Shown: positions 60,948-64,000 of the stretch, one piece after another
Layout: the number at the start of each line of letters is the position of its first letter
Numbering within the stretch: position 1 is the stretch's first letter
Source: Pusillimonas minor
GTDB lineage: Bacteria; Pseudomonadota; Gammaproteobacteria; Burkholderiales; Burkholderiaceae_B
Direction of reading: 5' to 3'
Assembly (NCBI RefSeq): GCF_014237865.1
Contig: NZ_JACJUU010000007.1
Location: 1-64,000, forward strand
Length of the DNA stretch: 64,000 bases
Translations under genes and position numbers: made by a program
The notes under the pieces: generated by a model
The model's input: only the letters and a program-made list of their open reading frames with translations
What the model was told of the DNA's origin: nothing
The model's database searches: none

Positions 60948-62315
60948 CTACAGCAAACCGGTCGTTTTCAAAACTTCGACGTCGGCGCTACCCTGGCTCA
61001 GCTCCAGGGTCAGCCGGTCTCCTGCCGACAAGTCTAACGCATTTTTAACCAGCTCCCCACGCGGGTCGCGCACCAACGCGTAGCCACGGGCAAGAATTTT
61101 TCGGGGGCTGAGCGCCTGCAAAGTCAGGGCCGCGGCATCGAGCCGTGCCTGTGGCGCACGCAACTGGCGAGACCCGGCAGCCAGCATGCGCCGCTGAAGC
61201 GCGTCGAGCTCGCGGCGTCGCCGGGCAACCGGCGGCAGTGCCGAACCCAACCGTGTTTTTAACAAATTCAGGCGGGCGCCTTCAAGTTCGTGATGCCGGC
61301 ACACCGCCCGCCAGAGCTGCTGCTGCAAAGCGCCAACCTGCCGACGCTGTTGCGCCAGCCTTTGCTGAGGTGAAACCAGTTGCGCCATGGCCCTGTCAAG
61401 GCGAAGCGAAGCACGCTCGAGTATGCGGCGTTGCTGGCGTGCCAGCGCGACGAGCAGATCGGAGACCTGATCCAGACAGGCCAGGCGGTCAACGCAGGAC
61501 AATTCGGCCGCTGCGGTGGGCGTGGGCGCCCTTAAGTCGGCGACAAAATCACAAATGGTGAAATCGGTTTCGTGTCCAACGCCGCAAATGACCGGGATAG
61601 GGCTCGCGGCAACCGCCCTGGCCAGCGCTTCATCATTGAAACTCCAGAGATCTTCAAGGCTGCCTCCGCCCCGCACCAGCAACAAGGTGTCGACCTCGTT
61701 GCGATCGATGGCCACGTGCAAGGCCTGCAACAGCTGAGCGGCCGCGCCTTCACCCTGAACAGGCGCCGGGTAGACAATGACCGGCACGTGCGGGGCACGA
61801 CGCGCCATCGCCGTGACGACATCGCGTAGTGCTGCGGCCGCCAGCGACGTAATCACGCCCACAGCGCGGGGCATTGTCGCCAGGATACGTTTACGCGACG
61901 GATCAAAGAGCCCCTCGGCCGCCAGCTTTTCTTTCAGGCGTAAAAAGGCTTCGTGCAAATCGCCTTGCCCGGCGCGACGCAGCGTTTCGACCTGGAGTTG
62001 ATAGTCGCCCCGGGGCTCGTAAAGGGTGACCGTGGCCCGGAACTCGAACCGTTCGCCCGCCTTCGGTACAAATGAAACAGCCTGCGCCCGACCACGAAAC
62101 ATGACGGCGCGCACGGAAGCGCGTTCGTCTTTGATGGTGAAATACCAGTGTCCGGAGGCCGCCTGCGTGAAATTTGACACTTCACCCCGCACCCAGATGC
62201 GCGAAAAATTACCCTCAAGCAAATTACCGACTTGCCGGTTCAGTTGCGCCACGCTCAGTACCGTGTCGGCGCCGGCGGCGGGCAAGTCGGTGGAAAAGAA
62301 AGGGTCTGTCGCCAT
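60948..62315 (-). CDS. xseA: Exodeoxyribonuclease VII large subunit
   Basis: Large subunit of single-strand-specific exonuclease VII. 455 residues (E. coli 456). The N-terminal OB-fold (LSVAQLNRQVGNLLEGNFSR) is followed by the catalytic domain with GVITSLAAAALRDV, LLVRGGGSLEDLWSFNDE and GVGHETDFTICDFVADLRAPTPTAAAE-type conserved stretches. A long coiled-coil region at about 275-390 follows. The small subunit xseB is not in this window. Confidence 0.96.
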   Translation of the reverse strand: MATDPFFSTDLPAAGADTVLSVAQLNRQVGNLLEGNFSRIWVRGEVSNFTQAASGHWYFTIKDERASVRAVMFRGRAQAVSFVPKAGERFEFRATVTLYEPRGDYQLQVETLRRAGQGDLHEAFLRLKEKLAAEGLFDPSRKRILATMPRAVGVITSLAAAALRDVVTAMARRAPHVPVIVYPAPVQGEGAAAQLLQALHVAIDRNEVDTLLLVRGGGSLEDLWSFNDEALARAVAASPIPVICGVGHETDFTICDFVADLRAPTPTAAAELSCVDRLACLDQVSDLLVALARQQRRILERASLRLDRAMAQLVSPQQRLAQQRRQVGALQQQLWRAVCRHHELEGARLNLLKTRLGSALPPVARRRRELDALQRRMLAAGSRQLRAPQARLDAAALTLQALSPRKILARGYALVRDPRGELVKNALDLSAGDRLTLELSQGSADVEVLKTTGLL

Positions 62316-62941
62316 AGATCCTGGGTAGAGATGCTGCCTTGATATGGGCCGCCAGTATACCCAAACCCCGCAAAATTTTTGACGCTATGGGCCGTTCGGC
62401 CGGGCCGCGTACCGATAAGCCCCTGCCGCCACAGGGAAAACCCTGTTTAAGGCCTGTTTTCGGGCTTTCCCGGGGCCAAGCTGTCCACAGTTTTTTTTAC
62501 TTTGTCAAATTGACGCCAGATCAAGCAAATCAGGCCACCTGTTACTCCAAAACATTAACAAAAAAACATAAGCTATTGATTTTATTTTAGTATTTTCAGT
62601 TATAAAAAATGGGCTCAAATTGATCAACGAACCTTGAGCGCCCGTAAAACAATGGCTTCGCGACAGTTTTGCACATAATTATCCACAGATTCTGTGGATA
62701 CCTTTCGGTAAGCCTTTATTTACGCCATTTAGCACATAAAAACGCCGTAATTCGGCCTTTTAAAAGCGCCCTCCTGCTCAAAACCCAAGGTACTTGCGAT
62801 GTTCGGACAACCCCGGTTTGCGGGTTGCATAATCAATCGTAAAATGGCCCGCAAAGTCGCAACTATTGCCCGAACCCGACGCCGCTGTCGGCGTTCTAGG
62901 CGGGTGCCCAATGCGCCCCGACACCTATCCGGAGACCTGTT
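62316..62941. other. Non-coding region between xseA and exbB
   Basis: 626 bases without a credible gene, between divergent genes. The xseA-proximal part is GC-rich. About 62490-62640 is clearly AT-rich for this genome, with GATC sites near 62519 and 62620. The DnaA-box cluster at 62667-62701 adjoins it. The exbB-proximal part contains the exbB ribosome site (GGAG near 62931). Confidence 0.6.
62667..62701 (+). promoter_or_regulatory. Cluster of DnaA-box-like sites with a 21-bp palindrome
   Basis: Two sites match the box consensus TTWTNCACA on the plus strand: TTTTGCACA (62667-62675) and TTATCCACA (62679-62687). A third, TGTGGATAC (62693-62701), is a box in reverse with one deviation. The last two form a perfect palindrome with 10-bp arms (62680-62689 and 62691-62700) around one base. 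A weaker copy, CTGTCCACA, lies at 62481-62489. DnaA binding is inferred from sequence only. Confidence 0.55.
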
Positions 62942-63562
62942 TTGCTGCAAATCATTCATGACGCTGGTTGGCCAATCTGGTTGCTTATCGCAACGTCAGT
63001 TATCGGGCTGGCCCTGGTCATCGAACGTTTCCTCGCCCTGCGTTCAAAAAACATTGCCCCCGCCCACTTGCTTGATCGCGTCACCGACCTGATGCGGCAA
63101 ACAGCACCTTCCGGCGCCGCCCTTGAAAAACTTGCCGGAAGTTCTCCCCTGGGCCGTGTATTTGCCGAAGTCATTGCCGTACGGCACCATGACACCGCCT
63201 ACCGCGTAGCCGCCATTGAAGACGTTGGCAAGGATGTCGCCTACCGCCTTAACCGTTATGTACCCAGCCTGGCCACGGTATCGGTTGTTTCACCTTTACT
63301 GGGGCTGTTCGGTACCGTCGTCGGGATGATCGAGATTTTTGCGTCTTATACCCCTGCCGGCGGAGACCCTGCACAACTGGCGCGCGGCATCTCGGTTGCC
63401 CTTTACAACACGGGCTTCGGCATCATCATCGCCGTTCCGGCACTGATATTCCACCGGTACTTTAAAAGCCGGGTCGAACACTTTTTGCACATCATCGAGC
63501 ACCAGGCCGCCACCCTCGACCGCATTTTGCAGCAAGACCGAAAAAAAGGTGATGGCGAATGA
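62942..63562 (+). CDS. exbB: MotA/TolQ/ExbB proton channel family protein
   Basis: Inner-membrane proton-channel subunit energising an outer-membrane process. 206 residues from a TTG at 62942, with GGAG about 7 bases upstream. Three transmembrane segments are visible (about 9-28, 110-132 and 152-172). The conserved SVVSPLLGLFGTVVGMI and ISVALYNTGFGIIIAVPAL are present. The exbD start overlaps its stop (ATGA). With no tonB or tol genes in view, the exact partner system is open. Confidence 0.92.
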   Translation: MLQIIHDAGWPIWLLIATSVIGLALVIERFLALRSKNIAPAHLLDRVTDLMRQTAPSGAALEKLAGSSPLGRVFAEVIAVRHHDTAYRVAAIEDVGKDVAYRLNRYVPSLATVSVVSPLLGLFGTVVGMIEIFASYTPAGGDPAQLARGISVALYNTGFGIIIAVPALIFHRYFKSRVEHFLHIIEHQAATLDRILQQDRKKGDGE

Positions 63563-63966
63563 ACTTCCGCCAACGCCTGGCTCACGATGAGCCCGAAATC
63601 AACCTGATCCCGCTCATCGACATCCTGCTGGTCATTCTTATCTTCCTGGCCGCCACCACGTCGTTTCATCGGCTTCAGCAACTGAACATCAACCTGCCTC
63701 AAGCTGCAGCCGAACCCATCACCGCCGACCCGCTGGTCATCGCCATCAGCCAGGACGGCATGGTTGCGCTGGGTACAGACCTGCTCGAGGGCACCAATGT
63801 GCAGGACTTGGTCGCCAGCTTGCAAAAAGCCACGGCCGCGCAAACCGACCCGCTGTTGCTCATCAACGCCGATGCCCTGGCCCCTCATCAGGCCGTCATC
63901 CGTGTCATGGAAGCGGCCCGCCTGGCCGGCATCCGCCAGGTCAGTTTTGCGACGCAAGGGCCCTGA
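63559..63966 (+). CDS. exbD: ExbD/TolR family biopolymer transport protein
   Basis: 135 residues with one N-terminal transmembrane helix (INLIPLIDILLVILIFLAA) carrying the proton-relay aspartate D21, and a periplasmic domain. It is coupled to exbB by an ATGA overlap. After its stop, a GTG at 63994 with AAGG upstream could be the start of the next gene (in many betaproteobacteria lpxK), but only seven bases are in the window. Confidence 0.93.
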   Translation: MNFRQRLAHDEPEINLIPLIDILLVILIFLAATTSFHRLQQLNINLPQAAAEPITADPLVIAISQDGMVALGTDLLEGTNVQDLVASLQKATAAQTDPLLLINADALAPHQAVIRVMEAARLAGIRQVSFATQGP

Positions 63967-64000
63967 GATGCGTCACGCCCAAGAAGGTACGCTGTGAGTT

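Noticed and set aside
62339-62590. 83-codon open frame in the xseA-exbB gap
   Set aside because: No similarity I recognise, no ribosome site, low-complexity tail; the region looks regulatory.
63994-64000. Possible start of lpxK (GTG after AAGG)
   Set aside because: Only seven bases in the window; gene identity would rest on expected gene order alone.

Overview
The window reads as a chromosomal segment of a betaproteobacterium, most likely Burkholderiales near Alcaligenaceae. The evidence is the complete iscRSUA-hscBA-fdx-iscX cluster, a DapC/DapD/DapE run, the tig-clpP-clpX-lon order, clpS-clpA beside a cold-shock gene, a PcaF-type thiolase, and moderately high GC with tightly packed housekeeping genes. 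No rRNA, CRISPR array, prophage or integrative element is visible. One IS element and one two-partner secretion locus are the main accessory features.

Layout. 74-2520: peroxide defence, ahpC-ahpF (minus), with a canonical promoter and a strong terminator. 2697-5406: prfB, which needs its programmed +1 frameshift, then lysS, closed by a bidirectional terminator. 5507-11047: the full ISC iron-sulfur operon (minus), headed by iscR with two tandem IscR-type operators. 11189-13977: a low-molecular-weight phosphatase and uvrB (minus). 14065-16135: an aromatic/aspartate aminotransferase and lexA with a perfect SOS box (plus). 16414-22311: tig-clpP-clpX-lon (minus), with a sigma-32-like promoter in front of lon. 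22446-24739: a GNAT-like membrane-tailed protein, a two-helix small protein and a PepSY membrane protein behind a Fur-box promoter (minus). 25168-30831: a TpsA exoprotein with GLUG repeats, its TpsB transporter, and a flavin monooxygenase (plus). 31006-31090: tRNA-Leu(UAG). 31201-37315: dapC-dapD-dapE-prmB-ABC-F (plus). 37330-42993: purN-rsmB-desaturase-uvrD (minus). 43040-49751: ribF-ileS-lspA-coaBC-dedA-dut (plus). 49764-56172: clpS-clpA-pqiA-pqiB-pqiC (minus). 56195-57873: an IS5-superfamily-like element inserted just upstream of clpS, between it and the divergent cold-shock gene. 58035-58810: csp and a secreted DUF192 protein. 58980-62315: pcaF, sodB and xseA (minus). 62316-62941: a 626-bp non-coding region with three clustered DnaA-box-like sites. 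62942-63966: exbB-exbD (plus).

Many genes are translationally coupled (ATGA, GTGA, TGATG or TAATG overlaps) and several use GTG or TTG starts. Regulation can be read directly at several loci: IscR (isc), LexA (lexA), Fur (PepSY) and sigma-32 (lon). I found no convincing wholly new system. The best candidates for a second look are the DnaA-box cluster at 62667-62701, the IS insertion separating clpS from its upstream region, the clpA-pqiABC coupling, the GNAT-like tail-anchored protein and the TPS exoprotein.
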